From Streptomyces sp. P9-A2 (GTDB lineage: Bacteria > Actinomycetota > Actinomycetes > Streptomycetales > Streptomycetaceae), in the NCBI RefSeq assembly GCF_036634175.1, contig NZ_JAZIFX010000001.1, forward strand, positions 6,138,001 through 6,202,000: DNA of 64,000 bases. Direction: 5' to 3'. Below, piece by piece: positions 17,414 to 26,009 of the stretch. The notes beneath the pieces were generated by a model. That model was not told where the DNA came from, ran no database searches, and worked only from the letters and a program-made list of their open reading frames with translations. The translations under genes and the position numbers were made by a program. Position 1 is the first letter of the stretch, and each line of letters starts with the position of its first letter.

Positions 17414-18632
17414 CGGAGCCTCCCCGACCCGGAGCCGGCCGCTTGAGCCGGCGGTACCCGAGGAAACCGACCGCGACCGCGACGGCTCCGGACACCGCCG
17501 GAACCCCGTACCCGGCGCGCGCCCCGGCCGCGTCGATCACCCAGCCGGACGCGGCGGAGCCGAGAGCGACCCCGACCGCGAGCCCGGTGCTCACCCAGGT
17601 CATGCCCTCGGTGAGCTGTGCGCGTGGTACGTGCTCTTCGATGAGGGACATTGTCGTGATCATCGTGGGAGCGATGGACAGACCCGCAACGAACAGCGCC
17701 ACGGCCAGAAACGGCAGGTTCCCGACCAGTAGGAGGGGGATCATACTCACGGCCATGGCACATACGCCCAGCAGCCAGCGGCGCTCGGGCGCCCCGGCGA
17801 AGCGCATCAGCCCGAACGTCAGGCCCGCCACGCAGGAGCCCAGCGCGTACACGGCGAGCACCACACTGGCGGCGGCCTTGTGCCCGCGCTCCTCCGCGAA
17901 GGCCACGGTGACCACGTCCACGCCGCCGAAGATCGCCCCCGTCGCCGCGAAGGTGACCACCAGGACCTGCAGACCCGGCGAGCTCAGCGCCGTGCCGCCG
18001 CCCGCGCCCTTGGCGCCGTCGCCGGTGCGCCCGCGCGGGTGCGGGTCCGGTTCGGTGGCGCGCTGGGCCGTCAGCCAGAAGACGCCGACCGCGAGGAAGC
18101 AGGCCGCGAGCAGCGGACCGGCCTCGGGGAACCACGCCGTGGACAGCCCGATGGAGATGATCGGGCCGAAGACGAAGCACATGTCGTCCACCACGGACTC
18201 GAAGGAGTACGCGGTGTGCAGCTGCGGGGTGCCGCGGTACAGGGCGGCCCAGCGGGCCCGGATCATCGCGCCGAGGCTCGGCACGCAGCCGATGCCGGCG
18301 CAGGCGACGAAGAGCACCCAGTCCGGCCAGCCGTAGTGCGCGGCGAACAGCAGCAGCGCCGCGGCGGCGAGCGCGAGCGACGTCGCCGGACGCAGGACCC
18401 GCCGCTGCCCGTACTGGTCCACCAGGCGGGAGATCTGCGGGCCCGCCAGCGCGGCGGCCAGGGCGACGGTCGCCGACAGGGCGCCGGCGAGCCCGTACCG
18501 GCCGGTCAGCTGGGAGATCATCGTGACCACGCCGATGCCCATCATGGACAGCGGCATCCGGCCGATGAACCCCGCGGCCGAGAAGGCCTTGCTGCCGGGG
18601 GCCGCGAACAGGGCGAGATAAGGGCTGGGCAC
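17373..18632 (-). CDS. MFS transporter
   Basis: A 419-aa protein with about twelve hydrophobic helices and a soluble linker near the middle (ATEPDPHPRGRTGDGAKG, ~195-212). The motif between helices 2 and 3 reads RLVDQYGQRRVLRPA, the MFS loop pattern. Substrate not evident; an efflux role is likely. It overlaps the lactone oxidase start by 41 bases and so forms an operon with it. Its promoter lies in the short divergent region shared with ferrochelatase, where a 20-bp tandem repeat and an iron-box-like palindrome occur, so iron-linked control is possible. Confidence 0.87.
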   Translation of the reverse strand: MPSPYLALFAAPGSKAFSAAGFIGRMPLSMMGIGVVTMISQLTGRYGLAGALSATVALAAALAGPQISRLVDQYGQRRVLRPATSLALAAAALLLFAAHYGWPDWVLFVACAGIGCVPSLGAMIRARWAALYRGTPQLHTAYSFESVVDDMCFVFGPIISIGLSTAWFPEAGPLLAACFLAVGVFWLTAQRATEPDPHPRGRTGDGAKGAGGGTALSSPGLQVLVVTFAATGAIFGGVDVVTVAFAEERGHKAAASVVLAVYALGSCVAGLTFGLMRFAGAPERRWLLGVCAMAVSMIPLLLVGNLPFLAVALFVAGLSIAPTMITTMSLIEEHVPRAQLTEGMTWVSTGLAVGVALGSAASGWVIDAAGARAGYGVPAVSGAVAVAVGFLGYRRLKRPAPGRGGSVGQHGEHEERNMA

Positions 18633-18643
18633 GAGGTCTCCGG

Positions 18644-18683
18644 AGATCTCGGTAAGGCGCGACAGATCTCAGTAAGGCGCGAC
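18644..18683. repeat. 20-bp tandem repeat before the MFS gene
   Basis: Two head-to-tail copies of a 20-bp unit (18644-18663 and 18664-18683) that differ at one base; the shared core is TAAGGCGCGAC. They lie 11 bases upstream of the leftward MFS start, inside its 5' leader, and could be a regulator-binding array. Confidence 0.7.
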
Positions 18684-18704
18684 CATAGACGATACGGCTT
18701 ACTG

Positions 18705-18720
18705 GTTAGGCAACCCTAAC
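18705..18720. promoter_or_regulatory. Iron-box-like palindrome (IdeR/DmdR type) between MFS and ferrochelatase
   Basis: GTTAGG-CAAC-CCTAAC is a perfect inverted repeat. With its flanking G it reads GGTTAGGCAACCCTAA, close to the Streptomyces DmdR1 / mycobacterial IdeR box (TTAGGTTAGGCTAACCTAA). It lies about 80 bases before hemH and 73 before the MFS gene. Iron-dependent repression of one or both genes is inferred. Confidence 0.55.
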
Positions 18721-18799
18721 GTCTCCTGGGTGTGAGGTCGCGGCCCGGTCGGCCCCCCGCCGTTGCCCTGCCGCCCGCGACGGGTGGCAGGATCGAGAC

Positions 18800-19927
18800 A
18801 TGCCTGACGAGCTCGATCCCACCCCCTACGACGCCCTGCTCCTGCTCTCCTTCGGCGGCCCCGAAGGCCCGGACGACGTGGTCCCGTTCCTGGAGAACGT
18901 GACGCGCGGGCGCGGTATCCCCAAGGAACGCCTGAAAGAGGTCGGGGAGCACTACTTCCTGTTCGACGGGGTCAGCCCCATCAACGAGCAGAACCGCGCC
19001 CTGCTGGACGCCCTGCGCAAGGACTTCGCCGGCCACGGCCTCGGCCTCCCGGTCTACTGGGGCAACCGCAACTGGGCGCCCTACCTGACCGACACCCTGC
19101 GCGAGATGGTGCGCGACGGCCGCCGCCGCATCATCGTCCTGGCCACCAGCGCCTACGCCTCGTACTCCGGCTGCCGCCAGTACCGCGAGAACCTCGCCGA
19201 CTCCCTGGCGACGCTGGAGGCCGAGGGCCTGGAGCTGCCCCGGGTCGACAAGCTGCGGCACTACTTCAATCACCCCGGCTTCGTGGAGCCCATGGTCGAC
19301 GGGATCGTCCGCTCGCTCGCCGACCTGCCCGAGGAGGTGCGCGAGGGCGCGCACATCGCCTTCTGCACCCACTCGATCCCCATCGCCTCCACCGACACCT
19401 CGGGACCCGTCGAGCAGCACGGCGACGGCGGCGCGTACGTGGCACAGCACCTGGACGTGGCCCGGCTGATCACCGACGCCGTGCGGGAGCGCACCGGAGT
19501 GGAACACCCCTGGCAGCTCGTCTACCAGTCCCGCTCCGGCGCCCCGCACATCCCCTGGCTGGAGCCCGACATCTGCGACCACCTCGAGGAGCGGCACGCG
19601 GCCGGGGTCCCGGCCGTGGTCATGGCCCCCATCGGATTCGTCTCCGACCACATGGAGGTCCTCTACGACCTCGACACCGAGGCCACGGCCAAGGCCGGGG
19701 AACTGGGGCTGCCGGTGCGCCGCTCGGCGACCGTGGGTGCCGACCCGAGGTTCGCCGCCGCGATCCGCGACCTGGTCGTGGAGCGCGCCGCCACCGAACG
19801 CGGCCAGGAGGTCACCCCCTGCGCCCTGGGCGAACTCGGCGCGAGCCACAACCTCTGCCCGGTGGGCTGCTGTCCGGCCCGTGCCCCGCGTCCCGCCGCC
19901 GCGGGTGCCGACAGCCCCTACGCCTGA
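18800..19927 (+). CDS. hemH: Coproporphyrin/protoporphyrin ferrochelatase
   Basis: A 375-aa ferrochelatase that inserts Fe2+ into (copro)porphyrin. Seen: [19 protein letters not shown] at the N-terminus, catalytic His in [10 protein letters not shown] (~190), the acidic metal-path Glu in [13 protein letters not shown] (~283) and a C-terminal cysteine cluster (TPCALGEL, then [11 protein letters not shown]) that in actinobacterial enzymes holds a [2Fe-2S] cluster. Actinobacteria use the coproporphyrin-dependent route, so CpfC is the more exact name. It sits nine bases before the inositol phosphatase gene and is probably co-transcribed with it. Confidence 0.95.
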   Translation: MPDELDPTPYDALLLLSFGGPEGPDDVVPFLENVTRGRGIPKERLKEVGEHYFLFDGVSPINEQNRALLDALRKDFAGHGLGLPVYWGNRNWAPYLTDTLREMVRDGRRRIIVLATSAYASYSGCRQYRENLADSLATLEAEGLELPRVDKLRHYFNHPGFVEPMVDGIVRSLADLPEEVREGAHIAFCTHSIPIASTDTSGPVEQHGDGGAYVAQHLDVARLITDAVRERTGVEHPWQLVYQSRSGAPHIPWLEPDICDHLEERHAAGVPAVVMAPIGFVSDHMEVLYDLDTEATAKAGELGLPVRRSATVGADPRFAAAIRDLVVERAATERGQEVTPCALGELGASHNLCPVGCCPARAPRPAAAGADSPYA

Positions 19928-19935
19928 GGAGCACC

Positions 19936-20751
19936 GTGACCGACCCCCTGCACGCGGAACTGCTGCAACTGGCCCGCGAGGCGGCACGCCGCGCGGGCGA
20001 GCTGCTGCGGGACGGCCGCCCGGCCGACCTCGAGGTCGCCGCGACCAAGTCCAGCCCGATCGACGTCGTCACCGAGATGGACATCGCGGCCGAGAAACTG
20101 ATCACCGGGCTGATCGCCGAGCACCGGCCCGACGACGGTGTCCTCGGCGAGGAGGGCGGCTCGACGGAGGGCACCAGCGGCGTCCGCTGGGTGATCGACC
20201 CGCTCGACGGCACGGTCAACTACCTGTACGGGCTGCCCACCTGGTCCGTCTCCATCGCCGCCGAGCAGGACGGCGAGACCGTCGTTGGGGTGGTCGCCGC
20301 CCCGATGCGGGGCGAGACGTATCACGCGGTCCGCGGCGGCGGGGCGCGGGCCACCGGCGCGTGGGCGGGCGAACGCACGCTGACCTGCCGCCCGGCGCCG
20401 CCCCTGGACCAGGCGCTGGTCTCGACCGGCTTCAACTACGTCACCGAGGTCCGTGCCCACCAGGCCGGTGTCGCGCAGCGGCTGATCCCGCTGCTGCGGG
20501 ACATCCGGCGCGGCGGCTCGGCCGCGGTCGACCTCTGCGACCTGGCCTGCGGCCGGCTCGACGGCTACTACGAGCGCGGGCTGCACCCCTGGGACCTGGC
20601 CGCGGGGGACCTGATAGCCCGGGAGGCGGGCGTGCTGACCGGTGGACGGCCCGGTGAGCGCCCTTCATGGGACCTCGCGGTCGCGGCCACCCCGGGTGTC
20701 TTTGAGCCCCTCCAGCGGCTGCTGGAGGACTTCGGCGCCTGGCACGACTGA
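19936..20751 (+). CDS. Inositol monophosphatase family phosphatase
   Basis: A 271-aa lithium-sensitive-type phosphatase. Metal-binding motifs are visible: EEGG (~75), WVIDPLDGTVNYLYG (~85-99) and the C-terminal HPWDLAAGDLIAREAG. Probable substrates are inositol-1-phosphate, histidinol-phosphate or related sugar phosphates; members of this family serve mycothiol and phosphatidylinositol synthesis in actinomycetes. GTG start at 19936 has GAGGAG five bases upstream. Operon partner of hemH. Confidence 0.92.
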   Translation: MTDPLHAELLQLAREAARRAGELLRDGRPADLEVAATKSSPIDVVTEMDIAAEKLITGLIAEHRPDDGVLGEEGGSTEGTSGVRWVIDPLDGTVNYLYGLPTWSVSIAAEQDGETVVGVVAAPMRGETYHAVRGGGARATGAWAGERTLTCRPAPPLDQALVSTGFNYVTEVRAHQAGVAQRLIPLLRDIRRGGSAAVDLCDLACGRLDGYYERGLHPWDLAAGDLIAREAGVLTGGRPGERPSWDLAVAATPGVFEPLQRLLEDFGAWHD

Positions 20752-20877
20752 TGGGCTCTCCGGGACGCCGGTCCCGGGGAACCCGGAGAACCCGGAGAGC
20801 GATGAAGCGGGCCCCGGCGCTGGATTCGCCGGGGCCCGCTCATGTCGAACTGATTGCATCGGGTTGCATCGGGCTGA

Positions 20878-21051
20878 TCAGACGCGGGCCACGCCGACCT
20901 CCACACCGTGCTCGGCGGCGAGCCGGCGCAGGTCGTCGAGCTCGCTCTGCTCCACCTCGACGAGGAAGTCGTCGCCCTCGTCGCGGGCCCGGGACAGATC
21001 GGACTCGGTCGTCCTTATGCGCTGCAGAAGTCCTGCGGTGAAAGCGTCCAT
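20878..21051 (-). CDS. Small acidic conserved protein (57 aa)
   Basis: A 57-aa protein starting MDAFTAGLLQRIRTTESDL, probably two helices, acidic in the middle (ARDEGDDFLVEVEQSELDDL). It matches my memory of a short conserved Streptomyces protein found between the inositol phosphatase and cutR. The start at 21051 follows GAGGGGG; the frame upstream is open but arginine-rich and unlike a real N-terminus. Function unknown. Confidence 0.75.
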   Translation of the reverse strand: MDAFTAGLLQRIRTTESDLSRARDEGDDFLVEVEQSELDDLRRLAAEHGVEVGVARV

Positions 21052-21473
21052 GCTGCGCCCCCTCGTCCTGGGTCGTGGGTCGATGGCACGGGGGTGTGCC
21101 GATTCGAAAGGGGCGATCACGTCTGCGGTGGATGACCGGCGCCGCTCGGCCGGGGGGCTACGGCTTCGGGCATCCGGGTCCGCTCTGCGGAAACGGACCG
21201 AAGCGCACCGCATGGTGGCGCGGTGCGAGCAGAGCGTGATCGCGGGATGTAAACCCGTCCTCCCCAAGCTCCCTTCCGCGGAAACCTCACCGGACGAGAA
21301 AATCTCGTATTCCCCTCCCGTCCCCGGGATGTTCTCCGGTCTTCCGCCCCCGCGCCACCGCCCGTTTCCCGCTCCCGTGCCGGCCCGCCATCCGCCCGTT
21401 TCCCGGAGCTGTGGCCGTCCGCCGGGGCCTGCTGTCCGGCCCCGTTCCCTCCCGCCGCCCGCCCGTTCCCCGG
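21052..21473. other. Long region upstream of cutR
   Basis: About 420 bases of divergent intergenic sequence. No ORF here has coding character. It carries the promoter of the small leftward gene and probably the start of the cutRS leader. Confidence 0.5.
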
Positions 21474-21495
21474 CTTACAGCCGACTTACGGCCGA
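21474..21495 (+). promoter_or_regulatory. 11-bp tandem repeat, possible CutR box
   Basis: CTTACAGCCGA is followed directly by CTTACGGCCGA, so two 11-bp half-sites sit one helical turn apart. That is the usual geometry for OmpR-type response-regulator dimers. They lie ~90 bases before cutR, which suggests autoregulation (inference). Confidence 0.5.
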
Positions 21496-21586
21496 AAAGG
21501 GCAGGATGGAGGCAACACACTCACCAGGACCCTGCGCGCGTGCGCTCCGGAGCGCTGCCCGGCAGGACGTAGGAAGGACAAGCGAC

Positions 21587-22240
21587 GTGCGCGTACTCGT
21601 CGTCGAGGACGAGCAACTGCTCGCCGATGCGGTGGCTACCGGACTGCGCCGGGAGGCCATGGCCGTCGACGTCGTGTACGACGGTGCGGCCGCCCTCGAG
21701 CGCATCGGCGTCAACGACTACGACGTGGTCGTCCTCGACCGCGACCTCCCCCTCGTGCACGGCGACGACGTGTGCCGCAGGATCGTCGAACTGGGCATGC
21801 CCACGCGCGTGCTGATGCTCACGGCCGCCGGCGACGTCAGCGACCGCGTCGAGGGCCTGGAGATCGGCGCCGACGACTATCTGCCCAAGCCCTTCGCCTT
21901 CAGCGAGCTCATCGCGCGCGTACGCGCCCTGGGACGGCGTACCAGCGTGCCGCTGCCGCCGGTGCTGGAGCGTGCCGGGATCAAGCTCGACCCCAACCGC
22001 CGCGAGGTCTTCCGCGACGGCAAGGAGGTCCAGCTCGCGCCCAAGGAGTTCGCCGTCCTGGAAGTGCTCATGCGCAGCGAGGGCGCCGTCGTCTCGGCCG
22101 AACAGCTCCTCGAGAAGGCATGGGACGAGAACACCGACCCGTTCACCAACGTGGTGCGGGTGACCGTCATGACCCTGCGCCGCAAACTGGGCGAGCCGCC
22201 GGTCATCGTGACCGTGCCCGGCTCGGGCTACCGGATCTGA
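21587..22240 (+). CDS. cutR: Response regulator CutR (OmpR family)
   Basis: A 217-aa OmpR/PhoB regulator. Receiver landmarks are VVEDEQLLADA, the phospho-acceptor Asp in VVVLDRDLPL (~51) and the switch Lys in YLPKPFAFSEL. The winged-helix domain ends RKLGEPPVIVTVPGSGYRI. The GTG at 21587 has AGGAAGGA upstream and gives the 217-aa length of the known CutR. Established: CutRS was first described in S. lividans and affects antibiotic production and envelope protein quality control. cutS follows four bases later. Confidence 0.95.
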   Translation: MRVLVVEDEQLLADAVATGLRREAMAVDVVYDGAAALERIGVNDYDVVVLDRDLPLVHGDDVCRRIVELGMPTRVLMLTAAGDVSDRVEGLEIGADDYLPKPFAFSELIARVRALGRRTSVPLPPVLERAGIKLDPNRREVFRDGKEVQLAPKEFAVLEVLMRSEGAVVSAEQLLEKAWDENTDPFTNVVRVTVMTLRRKLGEPPVIVTVPGSGYRI

Positions 22241-22244
22241 TCCC

Positions 22245-23492
22245 GTGGCCACCACTCCCACCCCCACACCACCGCCCCCGCCGGCACCTCCGAAGCCCAC
22301 CTGGGACCCCCGACGTCCCGTACCGCCCTTCCCCTGGCTGCGCCCGACCATCCGGATACGGCTCACGCTGCTCTACGGCGGCATGTTCCTGATCGCCGGG
22401 ATCCTGCTGCTGTCGATCATCTACCTGCTCGCCGCGAACGCGCTGAACGTGGGCAGCGACCTGCCCTTCGAGATCGTGTCCGGGCAGGTGTCCAGCGACA
22501 TCTGCCAGCTGCGCAGCACCCGGCTGCCCGCCGAGGAGCTGAACGCCGCGCTGAACGCCTGTGTCAACGAGCAGCGCCAGCACGCGCTGGACAACCTGCT
22601 CAGCCGCTCCCTGCTCGCCCTGCTCGGCCTCGCCGTCATCGCCTTCGCCTTCGGGTACGCCATGGCCGGCCGCGTCCTGTCGCCGCTGGGCCGGATCACC
22701 CGCACCGCGCGCGCGGTGGCGGGCTCCGACCTGTCCCGCCGGATCGAGCTGGACGGCCCGGACGACGAGCTCAAGGAGCTGGCCGACACCTTCGACGACA
22801 TGCTGGAGCGGCTGCAGCGTGCCTTCACCGCCCAGCAGCGCTTCGTGGGCAATGCCTCGCACGAGCTGCGCACCCCGCTGGCGATCAATCGCACGCTGCT
22901 CGAGGTGCACCTCTCCGACCCGGACGCGCCGGTCGAGCTCCAGCAGCTCGGCAGGACGCTGCTGGCCACCAACGAGCGCAGCGAGCAGCTCGTGGAGGGC
23001 CTGCTGCTGCTCGCCCGCAGTGACAATCAGATCGTCGAGCGCAAGTCCGTGGATCTCGCGGAGGTGGCCTCCCAGGCCATCGACCAGGTGCACGCCGAGG
23101 CGCAGGCCAAGGGTGTGGAGATCCGCGGAGCGCGGAAGCCCGCGGTCGTCCGGGGCAACGGCGTCCTGCTGGAGCGGATCGCCCTGAACCTGCTCCAGAA
23201 CGCCGTGCGCTACAACGTGGCCGAGCGGGGGTGGGTGGAGGTCACCACCGACGTCGAGCACGGACAGGCGGTCCTGGTGGTGTCCAATACGGGCCCGGTG
23301 GTACCGGCGTACGAGATCGACAATCTGTTCGAGCCCTTCCGGCGGCTGCGTACCGAGCGGACGGGCAGCGACAAGGGGGTCGGCCTGGGGCTCTCCATCG
23401 TCCGGTCGGTGGCGCGGGCCCATGGCGGGCACATCTATGCCCAGCCGCGTGAGGGCGGTGGGCTCGTGATGCGGGTCACCCTGCCGATCTGA
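22245..23492 (+). CDS. cutS: Sensor histidine kinase CutS
   Basis: A 415-aa membrane kinase. A proline-rich cytoplasmic start is followed by TM1 (~43-65, MFLIAGILLLSIIYLLAAN), an extracytoplasmic loop with two cysteines (SSDICQLRS and NACVNEQ), TM2 (~125-145), HAMP, HisKA with NASHELRTPLAINRTL, and HATPase with NLLQNAVRYN and GVGLGLSIVRSVARAHGG. The two loop cysteines are noteworthy because CutS homologues are thought to sense disulfide status outside the membrane. It partners the preceding cutR. Confidence 0.95.
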   Translation: MATTPTPTPPPPPAPPKPTWDPRRPVPPFPWLRPTIRIRLTLLYGGMFLIAGILLLSIIYLLAANALNVGSDLPFEIVSGQVSSDICQLRSTRLPAEELNAALNACVNEQRQHALDNLLSRSLLALLGLAVIAFAFGYAMAGRVLSPLGRITRTARAVAGSDLSRRIELDGPDDELKELADTFDDMLERLQRAFTAQQRFVGNASHELRTPLAINRTLLEVHLSDPDAPVELQQLGRTLLATNERSEQLVEGLLLLARSDNQIVERKSVDLAEVASQAIDQVHAEAQAKGVEIRGARKPAVVRGNGVLLERIALNLLQNAVRYNVAERGWVEVTTDVEHGQAVLVVSNTGPVVPAYEIDNLFEPFRRLRTERTGSDKGVGLGLSIVRSVARAHGGHIYAQPREGGGLVMRVTLPI

Positions 23493-23537
23493 CATCATGT
23501 CGCCGACGCGACGGGGTGTTCGCTTTGGGCGGAATCG

Positions 23538-23554
23538 CCGGAGGGCCCCTCCGG
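23538..23554 (+). terminator. GC-rich hairpin after cutRS
   Basis: CCGGAGGG-C-CCCTCCGG is a perfect inverted repeat 45 bases after the cutS stop, without a T-run. Streptomyces terminators often look like this. Confidence 0.6.
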
Positions 23555-23669
23555 TGCCCGCCTGTGGGATCGATCACAGGGGGGATGTTCGACCCGCCGA
23601 CACTCCGTGATCATGAAGTCCCCGGAAGGCCGGGTATATCCCGGTTTTCAGGGGCTTCGATTACGGGAA

Positions 23670-23714
23670 GTACACGGTGAGGCGGCTTTGAAGTGCCGCG
23701 TTCGGACCGTGTAC
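23670..23714 (+). promoter_or_regulatory. Nested hairpin in the leader of the DUF4193 gene
   Basis: Outer arms GTACACGGT and ACCGTGTAC (9 bp, perfect) enclose an inner GCGGC / GCCGC stem. The structure lies ~170 bases before the DUF4193 start, in a ~390-base region with no ORF. It may be a terminator, an operator or part of a structured leader RNA. No known riboswitch is recognised. Confidence 0.45.
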
Positions 23715-23885
23715 GGTCCCCCTCGCCATCCAAGCCGAACACTCATGAGGGGTTCGGTTGGGTGTCGATTGAGTAACAGACCTTGATGTGAGGCAAAATC
23801 TCCGCCTCGGGTCGGGCACAAGTCCGGCCCCTCGCGCGTTACGTGCGCTGAAGAGACCGCATACACCCAGAGGGGGAGAGCGACC

Positions 23886-24182
23886 ATGGCAACCGATTAC
23901 GACACTCCGCGCAAGACCGACGACGACGTCGACTCGGACAGTCTCGAAGAGCTGAAGGCCCGCCGCAACGACAAGTCGGCCTCGGCCGTGGACGTCGACG
24001 AGTTCGAGGCCGCGGAAGGCCTCGAGCTGCCCGGCGCAGACCTGTCGAACGAAGAGCTGGCCGTCCGGGTCCTGCCCAAGCAGCAGGACGAGTTCACCTG
24101 CATGAGCTGCTTCCTGGTGCACCACCGCAGCCAGCTGGCCCGGGAGAAGAACGGCCAGCCGATCTGCCGCGACTGCGACTGA
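23886..24182 (+). CDS. DUF4193 zinc-ribbon-like protein
   Basis: A 98-aa acidic protein of the actinobacterial DUF4193 family. The C-terminus has two CxxC pairs, CMSCFLVHHRSQL and ICRDCD, the likely zinc site. The N-terminus is Asp/Glu-rich and disordered. A strong ribosome site (GGGGGAG) lies upstream. Function unknown; near-universal conservation in actinobacteria suggests a basic role, possibly with RNA polymerase or ribosomes (inference). Confidence 0.9.
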   Translation: MATDYDTPRKTDDDVDSDSLEELKARRNDKSASAVDVDEFEAAEGLELPGADLSNEELAVRVLPKQQDEFTCMSCFLVHHRSQLAREKNGQPICRDCD

Positions 24183-24195
24183 GGGCGGGTCGGCC

Positions 24196-25188
24196 GTGAC
24201 TGGCTCGACCCCTCCTCGGAAGCGCCGCTTCCTTTCGAAGGGAGCGGACTCGGGGCCGCAGGACGGCCCCCGGCGCGACGCGCGCGACCACGAGCGAGGC
24301 TCAACCGATACCGGCTCGGCCGATACCGGGGCGGCCTCGCTCGGACCCGCAACCGATCGCGGTGACCTCCCGGCACCCGTGGAGGTCACCGCCACCGCCC
24401 CGGTGGCCCGCAGACGTGCCGCGGCGTTCCGGGACAAGGCCAGGGAAGGCGCCCGGAAGGGCGGTGACCGCGCGCGTGCGGGCCTGGCGTATCTCGTGGA
24501 CCGGATCATCGAACTCACCCCGCGGGTGCCCGTACGGGACCTGGAGACGCTGCGCAGGCAGTTCCCCGGGCTGGGTCCCGAGGAACTCGCGGAGAAACTC
24601 GTGGCGGGCGCCTCCAGGGCCACGGCGACGGTCGGGGCCGGCGTGGGCGCGGCGGCCGCGATGCCGGTGCCTCCCGCGATGCCGACGGAGCTGGCAGCCG
24701 AGATCACCGGCGTCGCGGCGATCGAACTCAAGCTGATCGCCGAACTCCACGAGGTCTACGGCGTACGCCCGGCCGGCCACCTAGGGCAGCGCAGCACCGT
24801 GTACCTGAACTCCTGGTCGCAGGAGCGCGGGATCGAGGCGACCAAGCCCTCGACCGTGAGTGCGGCACTGAACAGCCGCATGAAGCGCGAACTGCGTCAG
24901 CGGATCATGAAGCGCACCCTCCGCAACCTGCCGAACCTGATGCCGTTCCTGGTGGGAGCCGCCGTCGGCGCGCTCATGAACCGCCGGGACACCAGAAAGC
25001 TCGCCACCCGTATCCAGGCCGACCTCCGCAAGATCCAGGTGCCCTGGGACGCGTTGCCCGCCCTCCCCGCCCTCGAGACCCCGGCCGACGCCCTGGAGAT
25101 GGACAAGCTCACCGGCGGTGCCCTCCGCAAGGCACTCGGCAGCCTCGACGGTCACCCGGACGGGAGCGACGGCCCCGGGAGGGGCTGA
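24196..25188 (+). CDS. Conserved Streptomyces protein with hydrophobic segments
   Basis: A 330-aa protein I recall as conserved at this locus but without a named function. The N-terminal ~60 residues are disordered. Hydrophobic stretches occur near 150-172 (ATVGAGVGAAAAMPVPPAMP) and 250-262 (LMPFLVGAAVGALM). It has a basic region RMKRELRQRIMKRTLRN. A peripheral or membrane-associated role is likely; EcsC-like is an alternative guess from the helical pattern. GTG start at 24196, fourteen bases after the DUF4193 stop, so the two form an operon. Confidence 0.75.
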   Translation: MTGSTPPRKRRFLSKGADSGPQDGPRRDARDHERGSTDTGSADTGAASLGPATDRGDLPAPVEVTATAPVARRRAAAFRDKAREGARKGGDRARAGLAYLVDRIIELTPRVPVRDLETLRRQFPGLGPEELAEKLVAGASRATATVGAGVGAAAAMPVPPAMPTELAAEITGVAAIELKLIAELHEVYGVRPAGHLGQRSTVYLNSWSQERGIEATKPSTVSAALNSRMKRELRQRIMKRTLRNLPNLMPFLVGAAVGALMNRRDTRKLATRIQADLRKIQVPWDALPALPALETPADALEMDKLTGGALRKALGSLDGHPDGSDGPGRG

Positions 25189-25323
25189 GGGAGGGGCTGA
25201 CCCGGCCGATCCGGGTACGGCAGCACCGCGGAAACGGAACAGGCCGGTGGGCGACGAACCTCGTCGGGCTCCCCGATCCCACTACTCACCGGACGACAGC
25301 CGGCCCGGGTGCTTCCCGCCGCG

Positions 25324-25785
25324 CTACGCGGCGGCCTTCGCCGCACGCAGGGCCTCCGCCAGCCGTTCCGGCTCGCGCGTCGACAGGAAGGCGTACGGCG
25401 TCGGGTCCTCCGGGTCGGTGATCTCCACCCGCAGCGCCCCCGGCACATAGGCCCGCAGCAGCATGAAGCAGCGCGGATCCGCCCGGTGGGTGCGCCAGGC
25501 ACGAGCCTCCTCGGCGTCCAGAACTTCCATCGCGCCCAGCGCCGACACCGGGATCTTCGCCTCACCGGCGATCAGCAGGCCGCCCACGACCCGGATCCGC
25601 ACCGAGCCGTACGCGCTGGCCACCACCGCGGCCACCACGCTGCCGCCGGCCAGGCCGCCGAGCATCGGCAGGATGCCCAGAGGCAGCACGATCAGCGCCA
25701 TCGAGACACCTGAGAGCAGGCAGATCAGCCACCAGGAGCGGGGAGCGGTCAGGCGTTCTTCGTAGGGCAGGGCGGAGAGCTGCAT
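25324..25785 (-). CDS. DUF3093 membrane protein
   Basis: A 153-aa protein with two adjacent transmembrane helices near the N-terminus (WWLICLLSGVSMALIVLPLG, then a glycine/alanine-rich helix) and a C-terminal PH-like domain (VEITDPEDPTPYAFLSTREP). It matches the actinobacterial DUF3093 family, usually encoded beside dut. No ribosome site precedes the ATG at 25785, so it may be translated leaderless. Function unknown. Confidence 0.85.
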   Translation of the reverse strand: MQLSALPYEERLTAPRSWWLICLLSGVSMALIVLPLGILPMLGGLAGGSVVAAVVASAYGSVRIRVVGGLLIAGEAKIPVSALGAMEVLDAEEARAWRTHRADPRCFMLLRAYVPGALRVEITDPEDPTPYAFLSTREPERLAEALRAAKAAA

Positions 25786-25837
25786 GGATCCAAGCTTGGC
25801 ACGGTGCCGGCCCAGGGCCGCAGCCAGGGCGGTCGGC

Positions 25838-25997
25838 GTGGAGTGCTGTCGGGCGGGGCGGTGGTGGGTGACGGGCGAGTCGGGGCGGTCTGCGTGGAGC
25901 GCTGTCGGGCGGGGCGGTGGTGGGTGACGGGCGGGTCGGGGCGGTCGGCGCGAAGCGCTGTCGGGCAGGGCGGTGGTGGGTGACGGGCGGGCGGGTA
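25838..25997 (+). repeat. 56-bp tandem repeat, ~2.9 copies
   Basis: Units begin at 25838, 25894 and 25950 and share the core GGGCGGTGGTGGGTGACGGG. They fill the divergent gap between the DUF3093 and thioesterase genes, so copy number may change promoter spacing for one or both. Confidence 0.85.
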
Positions 25998-26009
25998 AGG
26001 TCTGCGCCT

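Noticed and set aside
23500..23885. Riboswitch or small RNA in front of the DUF4193 gene
   Set aside because: Hairpins are present but no conserved core of a known riboswitch class is recognisable; listed only as a hairpin.
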